Below, one piece after another: positions 7,339-18,728 of a stretch of 64,000 nucleotides of DNA. This DNA is from Minicystis rosea (GTDB lineage Bacteria; Myxococcota_A; Polyangia; Polyangiales; Polyangiaceae), in assembly GCA_001931535.1 (NCBI GenBank), contig CP016211.1:3934501-3998500 (forward strand). The letters are read 5' to 3'. The translations under genes were made by a program, and so were the position numbers. The notes under the pieces are model-generated. The model was given only the letters and a program-made list of their open reading frames with translations, did no database searches and was not told the origin of the DNA. The stretch's first letter is position 1. Every line of letters starts with the position of its first letter.

Positions 7339-8855
7339 GGGCCGACCTCGGCGTAGGCGCAACGGAACCCGACGGGGCCGAACCTGCCTTCGGCCTTGTC
7401 CGCGAAGCGCGTCGTGCTGTGCACCATCTCGGGCATGAGGTAGTTGGCCCCGCGAATGGATCGCTGCAGCGACGGCTGCTCGGGATCACCGCACCGCGGA
7501 TCGATGAGCGGCGCGTCGGTCCAGCACGGGGCGTCGTAGGCGAGAGGCAGGTCCATCACCCACTCCGAGAGGCCGGCGGCGAGCGCGTTGACGCCGAGCG
7601 GAGAGAGGTCCCTGTCACTGTCCTCGGGTGGCGGCGGCGAGGTCCCCTTGCCGATGCACTCGCCCGTGTGTCCGCCGACGAACGCGCGACCGTACGCGGC
7701 GCGCTCGCAGTCGGGCGGCTCGTTGCCCCATGGATAATGGGTTTTGGTGGCGTGGCCCGCGACGGTGGCGGCGTGCTCCCACTGCGCCTCGGTCGGCAGG
7801 TCGCCACCGATGAACCGGCAGAACGCGCGGGCCGTGCTCCACGAGATGCAGCTCATCGCGAACGCCTCGCGATCGAGGGGCTCCTGCGAGAAGGTGCAGG
7901 TGGTGGTCCCCTTCGATCCGAGCGGCCCATCGTTGGCGATCGGCATCTGGGGCGGCTTGAACCCGTCGGCGAGCGCTTGCCGGAAGCGCCCGACCGTCAC
8001 CTCGCGCCGATCGAGGAAGAAACGGTGGAGCCCGAAGGTGCGCACCGGCTGCGCCGCGATTTGAATGCTGGAGAGCAGATCCGGCGTGCCGAGGACCGTC
8101 GCTCCCCCGGGGATGCACACGCGCTCGCTGGCATCGTCCACCGACGGACAGGGCGGCTCCGAGAGCCACGCCGCCGTGCGCGAGGTGGGCGGCGGATCCC
8201 GCTCCAGCGCGAGGACCTCGACCTTCGTGCGCGTCTTCTCGGTGTCGACGCAGCTCTCGGCCTCGCCCATGACGAGCCGCGCCGGATCGACGCCGAAGAC
8301 CGCGGACGTTCCGAGACACGCGGCCCGGAGCACGACGGGCGCATAGCGCTTCGTGGCCGGCTCGAGCTCGACGAGGACGAGCCGATCGATGGAGAGCAGC
8401 GGCTCGGGCTCGCTCGGCGGGGTGACGTCCTCGCCGTCGCGAACGAGGCGTGGGGCGCCGCCTTTCGGGCTTTGCGAAGGCTGGCCCCACGTGTGCGGGT
8501 TCTCTCCGCGGTAGTCGCGCGTGTAACCGTCGAGGTAGGCGCGCAGCCGGACCCAGACGCGGCGCACGTGCATCGCCTCGGCGTCGTCCGAGTAGACGCT
8601 GAAGCTGGCGGGCCAGTCGCGCGCGTCGGGTCGCGAGAAGTCCGCCGACTCGAACCAGACGCCCTCCTCGGTGTACAGATCGATGCGCAGCTGCGACGCC
8701 GCGAGGGGGATGGGCAGATCCGTGTCGACCACGACGACGGTCTCCGGCAGCGGCGGCAGCGTCCTGTCGCACCCGGGCGCCGACAGCAGGAGGAGGCCTG
8801 CGGTGAGCACAGGGGGCGCGAGGGTGCTCGAAGCGGGACGCCGGCGGGATGTCAT
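7335..8855 (-). CDS. SUMF1/FGE-like domain lipoprotein B
   Basis: This is a 506-residue paralogue of the downstream gene. The ATG at 8855 gives a signal sequence with lipobox SAPGC (Cys29), followed by the same VVVDTDLPIP opening as paralogue A. The C-terminal FGE-like domain shows VCIPGGATVLG, DRREVTVGRFRQA, FAMSCISWSTARAFCRFIGGDLPTEAQWEHAA, GLSEWVMDL and SIRGANY...GFRCAYAE. As in A, the catalytic Cys pair is missing. The N-terminal 260 residues (beta-rich, with YSDDAEAMHVRRVWVRLRAYLDG) have no family I recognize. The coupled pair suggests a heteromeric surface complex, which is inference. Confidence 0.8.
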   Translation of the reverse strand: MTSRRRPASSTLAPPVLTAGLLLLSAPGCDRTLPPLPETVVVVDTDLPIPLAASQLRIDLYTEEGVWFESADFSRPDARDWPASFSVYSDDAEAMHVRRVWVRLRAYLDGYTRDYRGENPHTWGQPSQSPKGGAPRLVRDGEDVTPPSEPEPLLSIDRLVLVELEPATKRYAPVVLRAACLGTSAVFGVDPARLVMGEAESCVDTEKTRTKVEVLALERDPPPTSRTAAWLSEPPCPSVDDASERVCIPGGATVLGTPDLLSSIQIAAQPVRTFGLHRFFLDRREVTVGRFRQALADGFKPPQMPIANDGPLGSKGTTTCTFSQEPLDREAFAMSCISWSTARAFCRFIGGDLPTEAQWEHAATVAGHATKTHYPWGNEPPDCERAAYGRAFVGGHTGECIGKGTSPPPPEDSDRDLSPLGVNALAAGLSEWVMDLPLAYDAPCWTDAPLIDPRCGDPEQPSLQRSIRGANYLMPEMVHSTTRFADKAEGRFGPVGFRCAYAEVGP

Positions 8856-9108
8856 CTCGGTGGAGAGCAACGGTAGGACGTAGGCTGCCCCGACGCGAGC
8901 CCGTACCCATCTCACGGTCACGCTCGTCGGAAGCGTCGGAAGGGGTGGAGAGCTTCGGCATGATCGCGAAGAAGGCATCGGCCCGCGCCGCAACGTCAGG
9001 CAAGGAAGCTGCGCGGGAGACTTCGGTGTGGAGTTGCTCGCAGCCATGCGTCACGCCGTCGACCTGACCGCGGGATGACATCGCCCATGGCGCCGCGTAC
9101 CGTGCGCC

Positions 9109-10623
9109 ATGCTCCATGGACGCCTCCATGACGGCCTCCCCGCCGTGATTGCGCTGCCCGTGACGCTCCTCCTCGCCGGGTGCGCCGGGGCCGGCGCGCC
9201 GCCGTCGCCGAGCGTGGGCGTCATCGAGGTCGCCGCACCGCCGAAGGCGACCGGCCCTGACCCGAAGGACGTCGAGGCGAGCGCGATGCGGCTCTTGGTG
9301 GCGAAGCGCTTCGACGAGGCGCGCGCCATCGCCGACGACTGCCTGGCCGCTCGCCCCGAGGCTTGCGAGTGCCTGGAGCTGTTCGCGGACGTCGCCGTGC
9401 GGCAGCACAATACGAAGGCGGCGTACGCGCGCGCCCGCGCGGCGGTGGAGCGATGCCCGACGCGGGGGCGCGCGGCGGCGCTCCTGGTGACGGCGCTCCT
9501 CGAGGAGCGCGCACCGGCGGAGGCCGAGGCCGAGGCGCGGCGGAAGCTCGCCCTCCTCGGCGATGATCCGGACCTGATCCTGGTGCTCGCCGTCACCCTC
9601 CAACGGCAGGGCCGCGACGACGAGGCCCTCGCGGAGGCCCGGCGCGCCGTGGCGATGAAGACTGGGCGCGATGCGCTCATCCTCGTGGCCGCGCTGGCGA
9701 TCAACGCCCGCCAGCTCGACGAGGCGGAGCGCGCGCTCGAGCGGATCGTGGAGCAGTATGCGGACGACGCCGACGCGCACTACAACCTGGGCCTCGTCGC
9801 CGACCGGCGCGGCGACGTGGAGGGCGCGCTCCGCGGATACGAGGCGGCGCTCCGGGTCGATCCGAAGCACCACGAAGCCCTGAAGAACAGCGCGATCGTC
9901 TGCCTGAAGGCCGCCCGCGTCGACGACGCGCGCGCGTACGCCAAGAGGCTCGCCGAGGCACACCCGGCCTCCGCGGACATCGAGCAGATTCAGCGGCTCA
10001 TCTCTCCCCCGGCTCCGCGCCCACTCCGACCCCACACGGGTACCGTCGAGCCGAGCCCCGATGATCCGCTCCACGGCAAGTGGACGCTCGCCGAGGCGAC
10101 GAGCGGCCTCCCGCCGGGCAAGAGCCTCGTCGCCGTCCTGGAGACCACCAAGGGGTCGCTCGAGTGCAAGCTGTTCGACCGGCAGGCCCCCCTCACGGTC
10201 GCCAACTTCGTCGGTCTGGCCCGCGGCAACCGGCCCTGGAAGACGCCCGACGGGCGCTGGCAGAAAAAGCGCGCCTACGACGGCGCGATTTTCCACCGCG
10301 TCGTCAAAGGGTTCATGATCCAGGGCGGCGATCCGAAGAAGGACGGCACCGGCGAGGCCGGCTACTTCATCCCCGACGAGATCTGGGACGGAGGCCGCCA
10401 CGACCGCGCCGGGCTCCTCTGCGCGGCGAACCGCGGGCCCGACACCAACAGCATGCAGTTCTTCATCACCGACGCCGCGGCCCCGCACCTGGACGGGGGA
10501 TACACGATCTTCGGGGAGTGTGCCCCCGTCGACGTCGTCCACCAGATCGCCTCCGTGGCCGTCCAGCGGGAGCGCCCGCTCCAGCCGCCGGAGATCACCC
10601 GGGTGACCGTGCTCCGCAGGTGA
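9109..10623 (+). CDS. TPR-cyclophilin lipoprotein (peptidyl-prolyl isomerase)
   Basis: This is a 504-residue protein. The signal sequence has lipobox LLAGC (Cys25), so it should be anchored in a membrane facing the periplasm or outside. Residues about 50-290 form TPR-like helical repeats (AHYNLGLVADRRGDVEGALRGYEAALRVDP is the clearest). Residues about 335-500 are a cyclophilin-type peptidyl-prolyl cis-trans isomerase: LETTKGSLECKLFDRQAPLTVANFVGLA, YDGAIFHRVVKGFMIQGGDP, NSMQFFIT and LDGGYTIFGE. The FHRVVKGFMIQGGD segment contains the catalytic Arg. TPR-cyclophilin fusions of this kind suggest a secreted-protein folding factor. It is convergent with the PI-PLC gene. Confidence 0.88.
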   Translation: MLHGRLHDGLPAVIALPVTLLLAGCAGAGAPPSPSVGVIEVAAPPKATGPDPKDVEASAMRLLVAKRFDEARAIADDCLAARPEACECLELFADVAVRQHNTKAAYARARAAVERCPTRGRAAALLVTALLEERAPAEAEAEARRKLALLGDDPDLILVLAVTLQRQGRDDEALAEARRAVAMKTGRDALILVAALAINARQLDEAERALERIVEQYADDADAHYNLGLVADRRGDVEGALRGYEAALRVDPKHHEALKNSAIVCLKAARVDDARAYAKRLAEAHPASADIEQIQRLISPPAPRPLRPHTGTVEPSPDDPLHGKWTLAEATSGLPPGKSLVAVLETTKGSLECKLFDRQAPLTVANFVGLARGNRPWKTPDGRWQKKRAYDGAIFHRVVKGFMIQGGDPKKDGTGEAGYFIPDEIWDGGRHDRAGLLCAANRGPDTNSMQFFITDAAAPHLDGGYTIFGECAPVDVVHQIASVAVQRERPLQPPEITRVTVLRR

Positions 10624-10948
10624 GGACAGCGGGGCGGCTCGATCTCGACATGCGGCGCGAGCCCGAGCGCGGACGCGCTGCTCGGCTGCAAGCGGTAATC
10701 GATCGCGTCTCGCTCACGCGACCGAGGACTTCGTCCGCGGTCGCGTGTCTCGATGCGAAGACCTCGGACGCCGTAGCCTCTTCGGCAAAGGCCAACGCGG
10801 CGGGGCTGCTCGAAATCTCGTTTGGTGCGGGGCGGGGATCAGCGCCACCGGCGTGGGTGGGGGACTTTGACGCCGCGCGATCGCGCACGGCGCGGTGGCA
10901 CTGTCGGCGAGGGGCGGGGAGGGAGCGGAGGCGCGTCGTCGTTGCCGC
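10624..10948. other. Convergent intergenic region with orphan gene-end copy
   Basis: These 325 bp hold no complete gene. At 10663-10736 lies a 74-bp ungapped copy (68 of 74 identical by eye) of 5870-5943: the last codons, stop codon and downstream flank of the small lipoprotein gene. In frame it reads SPSADALLGCKR and then TAA. The rest is unassigned. Confidence 0.75.
10715..10747 (+). terminator. Strong hairpin between convergent genes
   Basis: CACGCGACCG (10715-10724) pairs exactly with CGGTCGCGTG (10738-10747). Inside, GGAC and GTCC pair around a TTC loop, giving 14 base pairs with one mismatch. It is the counterpart of the hairpin at 5930-5946, but with longer arms. It lies between the cyclophilin gene and the convergent PI-PLC gene, so a bidirectional terminator is likely. 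Confidence 0.6.
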
Positions 10949-13900
10949 CTACGGACGAGTCGTGGGAGCCGTGCAGGTCCCGTCGCCGAGCGCCACGGCC
11001 TGCACCTCCGAAGCGGACAGCTCACGATTCCAGATGCGGAACGACTCCATCTTCCCAACCATGCCGTCGTTGGGGACGTTCACGTGCCCGCACATGCGCG
11101 GCGGGTCGGGCGTGAGCGGTCCCAGCATGTCGAGGCTCCCGGACACCAGCACACCGTCCCTGTACGCCTTGATGACGCCGCCGCCACGGGTGACCGCGAC
11201 GTGCACCCACTGGCCTTGCGGGAGCGTGAAGGTGTTCGTGCTCCTGACAGCACCGGAGTTGTCGCGGAGATACCAGTAGGCGCTGCCGTCGGTGGTGCAA
11301 TGGAGGCTGACGAGGGGCTGTCCGTTGGAGAACCCCGCGTACTTCCGGTCGACGATCCACGCATCGTTGGTGCAGGAAGTGCGGTTGACCCAGAGCTCGT
11401 AGGTCCACGGCCCATTGGAGGAGACGTTGGGACGGGCCGAGGCCTCGACGCTCTTGCCCGCGCCCGAGGTGCCACTGCACTGGAAGGCCTGTCCGGTGGA
11501 CTTGCCCGCGGCATAGGTCATGTCCGGATACACGGTCGCGTTGTTGCTGCCCACGGAGTCCGCGCCGTTGCCATCGCCTCCCCAGCAGTCGACGAGCCCC
11601 GGTTGTCTTGCGACGGTGGGAGCCGCGCACGTCCCGTCGCCCTCGGCCACGCGCTGCAGCTCCGTGCCGGACAGGGCGCGGTCCCAGATGCGGAACGACG
11701 CGACCTTCCCGACCATGCTCTGGTTGTCGGAGGTGAAGATGCTTTGGCCGCTGTTCGCGACGACGGTCCTCCCGCACAGCCGCGGTGCGGTGGGCTCGAT
11801 CGCGCCGAGATTGTCGCTCATCACGGACACCGGCGAGCCGTTGAGGTACGCGGTGAAGTAGCCGTCCCCGCGGGTCACTGCGACGTGCGCCCACTGGCCT
11901 TGCGGGAGCGTGAAGGTGCCCGTCTTCACGGGGAACCCGATGGCGACGGGATTCGCGGCGGCGTCTCTGATGGCCCAGTAGGCGCTGCCACTGCTGTCGC
12001 AATGGAGGAGGACGGCCGAGAGGCCCGAGCTCCCATCATTGTCGCCGACGATCCACGTATCCTTGTCGCAGCTCGTCCGGTTGACCCAGAGCTCATACGT
12101 CCACGGCCCACTGGGAGAGTACTTGGGACGGGTCCCGACATTGATGCCCGCAAGCGAGCTCGTGCTACGGCTGCACTGGAACGCCAGTCCCGCGGACTTC
12201 CCCGCGGCGTAGGTCACATCCGAAGTCATGAGCGCCCAGTTGTCGCCCACGAAGTCCATGGAGTTGCCGTTGCCTCCCCAGCAGTCGACGAGCCCCGGCT
12301 GTTTCGCGACGGTGGGAGCCGTGCAGGTCCCGTCGCCGAGCGCTACGGTCTGCACCTCCGAGGCGGACAGATCGCGGTTCCAGATGCGGAACGACTCCAT
12401 CCTCCCCACCATCCCCTGGTTGGGGGTATTCACGTGCCCGCACATCCGCGGCGGGTCGGGCGTGAGCGCCCCCAGCGTGTCGGGGCTCGAGGACACCAGC
12501 ACACCGTCGCTGTACGCCTTGATGGCGCCGCCGCCACGGGTGACCGCGACGTGCACCCACTGGCTTTGCGTGAGCGTGAAGGTGCCCGTGGCAACGACAG
12601 CGCCGGAGTTGCCGCGGAGATACCAGTAGGCGCTGCCGTCGGTGGTGCAATGGAGGCTGACGAGGGGCTGTCCGTTGCCGGAGAATCCGGCGTACTTCCG
12701 GTCGACGATCCATGCATCGTCGGTGCAGGAAGTGCGGTTGACCCAGAGCTCGTAAGTCCACGGCCCATCGGAGGAGACGTCGGGACGGGCCGAAGCCTCG
12801 ACGCCCTTGGTCCAGCCCGAGGAGCCGCTGCACTGGAAGGCCTGTCCGGTGGACTTGCCCGCGGCATAGGTCGTATCCGGATACACGGTCGCGTGGTTGC
12901 TGCCCACGGAGTCCGCGCCGTTGCCATCTCCTCCCCAGCAGTCGACGAGCCCGGGCTGCTGCTTGCACGTGCCGGAGAAGCACACCTTGCTCGCGCAGTC
13001 GCTGTCCACGTTGCACGCGCTGCCGATCGCGCACCTGGCGCAGGGGCCGCCGCAGTCGATGTCGCTCTCACCCTGATTCTTCACGCCGTCCTCGCACGAA
13101 GACGGTTGGCACACCCCGTAGAAGCACACCGCGCTCGCGCAGTCTCCCCCCACTTTACACCCTTTGCCTTCCGCGCACCCGGTGCAGGGGCCGCCGCAGT
13201 CGATGTCGCTCTCACCCTGATCCTTCATGCCGTCCTCGCACGAAGGCGCCTGGCACACCCCGTAGACGCACACCCCGCTCATGCAGTCGAGCGGTGTGTT
13301 GCACCCTTTGCCGTTCGCGCACCTCCTGTTGGGGTTGACCGCGCAGGGGCCGCCGCAGTCGACGTCGGTCTCCGTCTGGTTCTGCTCACCGTCCTCGCAC
13401 GAAAGCGTTGGGCGGTAGTTTCTTTCCCACCAGTGGCCCCAGGTCGTGTCCTCGCCGAGGCTGCACCCGCGAAACACTTGGGGGACACCGTTGAGATACT
13501 GCGTGAGAGGGTAAACGCAGCTTGTTTGGCAAAAGTCGACGGCGATCAGGTTGAGAGGATAGTTCGACCACTCGTTCTTCACCCAGCCGAGCACCACCGG
13601 GTTCGACATCGCCGCGAGATCCTTGAGCGTTTGCGGGTAATTGGCGTCAATACTCTTGCCGACGAGGGCGCTGTCCGGCGTCCCCTGGCCCGAGAAGATG
13701 AAAAACTGGTCCGGGTCGATCTTCGCGGGGATGTACGACGAAAGGATATCGTGCTTCGGACCGCGGTCCCAAGCCCCGCCACCCCACGAGTTGACGATGT
13801 TGTCGGGGAGGAACCTCGGATCGTGTGTGTAGCCACCCGGTACGGCGCCGGGGTCATCCGCGTAGACGACGATGACCGATTGCCCTGTTCCCCAGATCTG

Positions 13901-15091
13901 TTGCAACGTCGACTTGGGCGTCACTCCACTGGCCGTGACGTCCACCAGGTGCGGCCCGAGTATATTAATGATCATGTTGGTGAGGGCCTGGTGATCCTTC
14001 ACCTCCATGTTGTTCGCGTCGTTGGCCCACCCGTGGAAGTGCGACACCTCGAGGATCACGACCTCTTTCGGATGAGCGTCCGCGAACGCCCTCACGTCGT
14101 TCAGGATATGGACCATGTACGTGGCGTACAAGCTGTGGCACGTGCGGAGCGCGTGCTGCTTGGTCGCGCAGGCGCGCAGGTCGAAGGCGCGCACGCCATC
14201 GTTGAGCGTGTCGAGGACGGTCCTGTCCTGCGCCCGCGCATAGCCCTGCGTGATGCCGAGGACCGCCCCAAAGCGGAGGAAGCCGTTCCCGTTGTCGTCC
14301 GGCGCCCACGGGTCGGAGCCGAACAACCATGTCGGATCCTCAAGATAGAGCGTGCCCGTGTCGTGCGAAGCAGGGATGTAGATCTTGTTCAGCGACTTGT
14401 TCGCGAGGCCCGGCGTCTGTGTCATCCAGTCGGAGGGCCAGATCTGGTTGGGGTTGTTGGTGACGACGAGCGACGAGAAGTGCGCGACGGGAACGTCGAG
14501 CTGAATCATCGGAGCTCCGTTCACCTCCACGGAGCTGAGCTTTCCGGGTGCCGGCTCGCAGGTGACGCCGCTGTCGTCGCAGAGCAAGACGACTGGATTC
14601 TGGATGGCGTTCGGATCGAGGGTGAGGCTCACGTCGAGAGGCGGCGAGAACTCGGCCCCTGACGGCCCGAGGACGACCTTGGAGATCGGGGCGAGGTTTT
14701 GGGGCATCGTCGGCGGGAGCTTGATGTCCGACGCGGCGAGGACGTTGCTGACGGTCATGGGGAGGCTGCCATCGAACGGCACCCCCTTCACCTTGACGGT
14801 GGTGTCCGCCGGGATGGTGACGTGCACGCCGCTCGACTTGATGATCTGCGGCTCCGGGGAATTCGTGGCGATGTGGACCTGCGTGGTGACGCTGCTCGGG
14901 TTCTTGGCGCTGGGGCTGCCGTCATCGGTGCTGTCGCCGCCCGCACCTCCCTCTCTCTCTGCCGAGCCCAGCGCGCATCCGTACATCGTCGCCAGCGCCA
15001 TCGCGGTGAGCGCGGCTCGGATCTTCCTCGTCCCGCCGACATGACGTCGAACCTCTGCATCCGCAGCGCCCCGATGAGGACGTTGTCGCAT
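10949..15091 (-). CDS. PI-PLC-like exoprotein with Cys-rich modules and three LamG domains
   Basis: This is a 1380-residue exported protein. The ATG at 15091 follows AGAGGAG. A hydrophobic stretch ends at MYGC (Cys39), so it is a possible lipoprotein. Residues about 85-210 form a beta domain. Residues about 235-545 resemble a phosphatidylinositol-specific phospholipase C X-domain: IPASHDTGTLYL (first His, 243), VRAFDLRAC (Asp304/Arg306), CHSLYATYMV (second His, 319) and VVILEVSHFHG. Three Cys-rich modules follow (SCEDG...TETDVDCGGPC type, about 564-710), then three LamG/concanavalin-like domains (about 713-905, 915-1145, 1150-1375), each with GPWTYELWVNRTSC and FRIW. The family cleaves glycosyl-PI or PI. 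The LamG array suggests binding to glycans or membranes of target cells, which is inference. Confidence 0.85.
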   Translation of the reverse strand: MRQRPHRGAADAEVRRHVGGTRKIRAALTAMALATMYGCALGSAEREGGAGGDSTDDGSPSAKNPSSVTTQVHIATNSPEPQIIKSSGVHVTIPADTTVKVKGVPFDGSLPMTVSNVLAASDIKLPPTMPQNLAPISKVVLGPSGAEFSPPLDVSLTLDPNAIQNPVVLLCDDSGVTCEPAPGKLSSVEVNGAPMIQLDVPVAHFSSLVVTNNPNQIWPSDWMTQTPGLANKSLNKIYIPASHDTGTLYLEDPTWLFGSDPWAPDDNGNGFLRFGAVLGITQGYARAQDRTVLDTLNDGVRAFDLRACATKQHALRTCHSLYATYMVHILNDVRAFADAHPKEVVILEVSHFHGWANDANNMEVKDHQALTNMIINILGPHLVDVTASGVTPKSTLQQIWGTGQSVIVVYADDPGAVPGGYTHDPRFLPDNIVNSWGGGAWDRGPKHDILSSYIPAKIDPDQFFIFSGQGTPDSALVGKSIDANYPQTLKDLAAMSNPVVLGWVKNEWSNYPLNLIAVDFCQTSCVYPLTQYLNGVPQVFRGCSLGEDTTWGHWWERNYRPTLSCEDGEQNQTETDVDCGGPCAVNPNRRCANGKGCNTPLDCMSGVCVYGVCQAPSCEDGMKDQGESDIDCGGPCTGCAEGKGCKVGGDCASAVCFYGVCQPSSCEDGVKNQGESDIDCGGPCARCAIGSACNVDSDCASKVCFSGTCKQQPGLVDCWGGDGNGADSVGSNHATVYPDTTYAAGKSTGQAFQCSGSSGWTKGVEASARPDVSSDGPWTYELWVNRTSCTDDAWIVDRKYAGFSGNGQPLVSLHCTTDGSAYWYLRGNSGAVVATGTFTLTQSQWVHVAVTRGGGAIKAYSDGVLVSSSPDTLGALTPDPPRMCGHVNTPNQGMVGRMESFRIWNRDLSASEVQTVALGDGTCTAPTVAKQPGLVDCWGGNGNSMDFVGDNWALMTSDVTYAAGKSAGLAFQCSRSTSSLAGINVGTRPKYSPSGPWTYELWVNRTSCDKDTWIVGDNDGSSGLSAVLLHCDSSGSAYWAIRDAAANPVAIGFPVKTGTFTLPQGQWAHVAVTRGDGYFTAYLNGSPVSVMSDNLGAIEPTAPRLCGRTVVANSGQSIFTSDNQSMVGKVASFRIWDRALSGTELQRVAEGDGTCAAPTVARQPGLVDCWGGDGNGADSVGSNNATVYPDMTYAAGKSTGQAFQCSGTSGAGKSVEASARPNVSSNGPWTYELWVNRTSCTNDAWIVDRKYAGFSNGQPLVSLHCTTDGSAYWYLRDNSGAVRSTNTFTLPQGQWVHVAVTRGGGVIKAYRDGVLVSGSLDMLGPLTPDPPRMCGHVNVPNDGMVGKMESFRIWNRELSASEVQAVALGDGTCTAPTTRP

Positions 15092-15289
15092 ACGATGTCT
15101 CCTCTGATCATGGACCCACGGTCGAACAGTCGAGAAGGGACTCCACCGCTCCGTACAGGCGCCGGCCTCGTACGTTCCGAAGGTCGTTCTGAGCTCCCTC
15201 TAGGCAGCGCGCGTGCCACCCGCGGAGAGGGGCTCGATCACGCGGATCCAGCGCTTTCGAGCGACGCCGGCCCGCGCGCTCCCCCGAGA

Positions 15290-15332
15290 GAGTGTCCGTC
15301 GCCTCGGGGCTTGGACGTCCACGCGGACACTC
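15290..15332 (-). terminator. Hairpin downstream of sigma54-activator gene
   Basis: GAGTGTCCG (15290-15298) and CGGACACTC (15324-15332) form a 9-bp stem with a 25-nt loop, beginning 28 nt past the stop codon of the minus-strand activator gene. The same 268-bp gap must also contain the promoter of the PI-PLC gene; I cannot place that with confidence. Confidence 0.4.
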
Positions 15333-15359
15333 CGCGGCGCTCCGCCCTGTCCCGTCGTG

Positions 15360-16790
15360 TTACTCGCTTCGCGGCGGCCGGCGGTACTGGGATGGGTCGA
15401 GCCCGGAGGAGGTCATCCAGCGATAGAGCTGCTGTCGAGAGCAATTGAAGTAGCGCGCCACCTCGGCGATGTTGCCGCAGAAGCGCTGGAGCGCGCCCTC
15501 GATCTCGAGAGGGTCGGGCACGCGCGGCTCGGAGGCGGGCGCGGCCCTCGGGGCGCTCGGCGGGCCCCACGATTCGAACGGCTGGGCCGGCGCGCTCTCC
15601 GGGGGTGAGAGTGCCAATCGGCGATCGGCGGAGAGCGCTTCCTCCACCTCGGGCGTCAGGGTCAGTTGCGCGTCGGGACCGGCGGCGATGGCGGCGATCG
15701 AGAGCACGTTGACGAGACCGCGCACGTTGAGCGGATAGGCGTGGAGGAGGAGCTTCTCGGCAAAGATCACGTCCACCTGGCGTGAAGCAGCAGAGCTCCG
15801 GGCGAGCAGGCGCTGTGCGAGGAGCGGGATGTCGTCCCGCCGCTCCCGGAGCGGCCGGATGTGGATCATCCATTGCGCGAGCCGCGCGTAGAGGTCGGAC
15901 CGGAAGGTGCCTTTGAGCACCTCCGCCACCACATCGCGGCTGGTCGCCGCCACGACGCGCACGTTGATGGGAATCTCGTGCTCGGCCCCCACGGGGCGAA
16001 TCTTCCGCACCTCGAGCGCGCGGAGCAGCTTGGCCTGGAGCGACAGCGGCATCTCACCGATCTCGTCGAGGAAGAGCGTCCCGCGCTCGGCAGCGCGGAA
16101 CAGGCCCTCACGCGGAGCAGCTGCGCCGGTGAACGCGCCGCGCTGATGACCGAAGAGCTCGCTCTCCAGGACGCCCTCCGACAGCGCGCCGCAGTTGATC
16201 GGGACGAGCGCCCCCGGCCGCTCGCTCCTCCAATGGATGGCGCCGGCAACGACCTCCTTGCCCACACCCGTCTCGCCGGTGATGAGCACGGTGTTGTCGT
16301 GAGCGGCCACCGCCTCGATCGCGCGGGCCACCCGCCTCGTCGCGGCGCTGTCGCCGGCCAGCCCAGGCGGGGTTGATGACGCCCTCTCGGGGCGCGGCAG
16401 AGAGACCACGAGGAGCGTGCTCCCCATCCGGATCACGTCGCCCACGGCAAGCGCCTGTCGCCCGACGGCCTCGCGGCCATTGACGAACGTCCGATTGCGG
16501 CTCCCGAGATCGCGGAGGACGATGCACTCTCGCTCTCTCCGGATCTCGACATGGCGGCGCGAGAGCTGAGGATCGTCGAGCGGCGTGTCTCCGAAAACGG
16601 CGGCACTGCGGCCGAGAACGAGGCCCTCCGCGGGGATCGAGCAGCGATCGTGGCCGAGGAAGCACTGGCGCGCGAAGGCCAGGAGCAGCTCGGGCGGGCC
16701 CCCGGGTGAGAGCCCATCGGCGAGCTCGTTTGGACGCGTCTCGGTGCTGAGATCGCTCGAGAGATCGGTCCGTCCGCGTGAGTTGGCCAT
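15360..16790 (-). CDS. FHA-domain sigma54-dependent transcription activator
   Basis: This is a 476-residue cytoplasmic regulator. An FHA domain (about 58-125: LGRSAAVFGD, LSRRHVEIRR, GSRNRTFVNG) binds phosphothreonine. The AAA+ domain (about 142-370) has Walker A GETGVGKE (172-179), the sigma54-contacting GAFTGA (218-223) and Walker B LFLDEIGE (239-246), so it should open sigma54 promoters with ATP hydrolysis. The C-terminus (about 435-470, EIEGALQRFCGNIAEVARYFNCSRQQLYRWM, split here as EIEGALQRFCGN and IAEVARYFNCSRQQLYRWM) is a helix-turn-helix. It lies 87 bp downstream of a membrane Ser/Thr kinase on the same strand. A kinase-FHA activator pair is common in myxobacteria and suggests phospho-dependent control. 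Confidence 0.93.
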   Translation of the reverse strand: MANSRGRTDLSSDLSTETRPNELADGLSPGGPPELLLAFARQCFLGHDRCSIPAEGLVLGRSAAVFGDTPLDDPQLSRRHVEIRRERECIVLRDLGSRNRTFVNGREAVGRQALAVGDVIRMGSTLLVVSLPRPERASSTPPGLAGDSAATRRVARAIEAVAAHDNTVLITGETGVGKEVVAGAIHWRSERPGALVPINCGALSEGVLESELFGHQRGAFTGAAAPREGLFRAAERGTLFLDEIGEMPLSLQAKLLRALEVRKIRPVGAEHEIPINVRVVAATSRDVVAEVLKGTFRSDLYARLAQWMIHIRPLRERRDDIPLLAQRLLARSSAASRQVDVIFAEKLLLHAYPLNVRGLVNVLSIAAIAAGPDAQLTLTPEVEEALSADRRLALSPPESAPAQPFESWGPPSAPRAAPASEPRVPDPLEIEGALQRFCGNIAEVARYFNCSRQQLYRWMTSSGLDPSQYRRPPRSE

Positions 16791-16877
16791 GGGGCAGGGA
16801 GCTCTCTCCGAGCGCTCTTCGACGAGACGGTATTCCCTCCGAGCAAGGCGGTAAAGGGAGCCCCTGATCGCACCGCC

Positions 16878-18728
<1,851 letters not shown>

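Noticed and set aside
10895..14662. Very long open frame on the plus strand (over 1200 codons) opposite the PI-PLC gene
   Set aside because: It is antisense to a gene with clear domains, is Arg/Val/Ala-rich without motifs, and arises from high GC lowering stop frequency.
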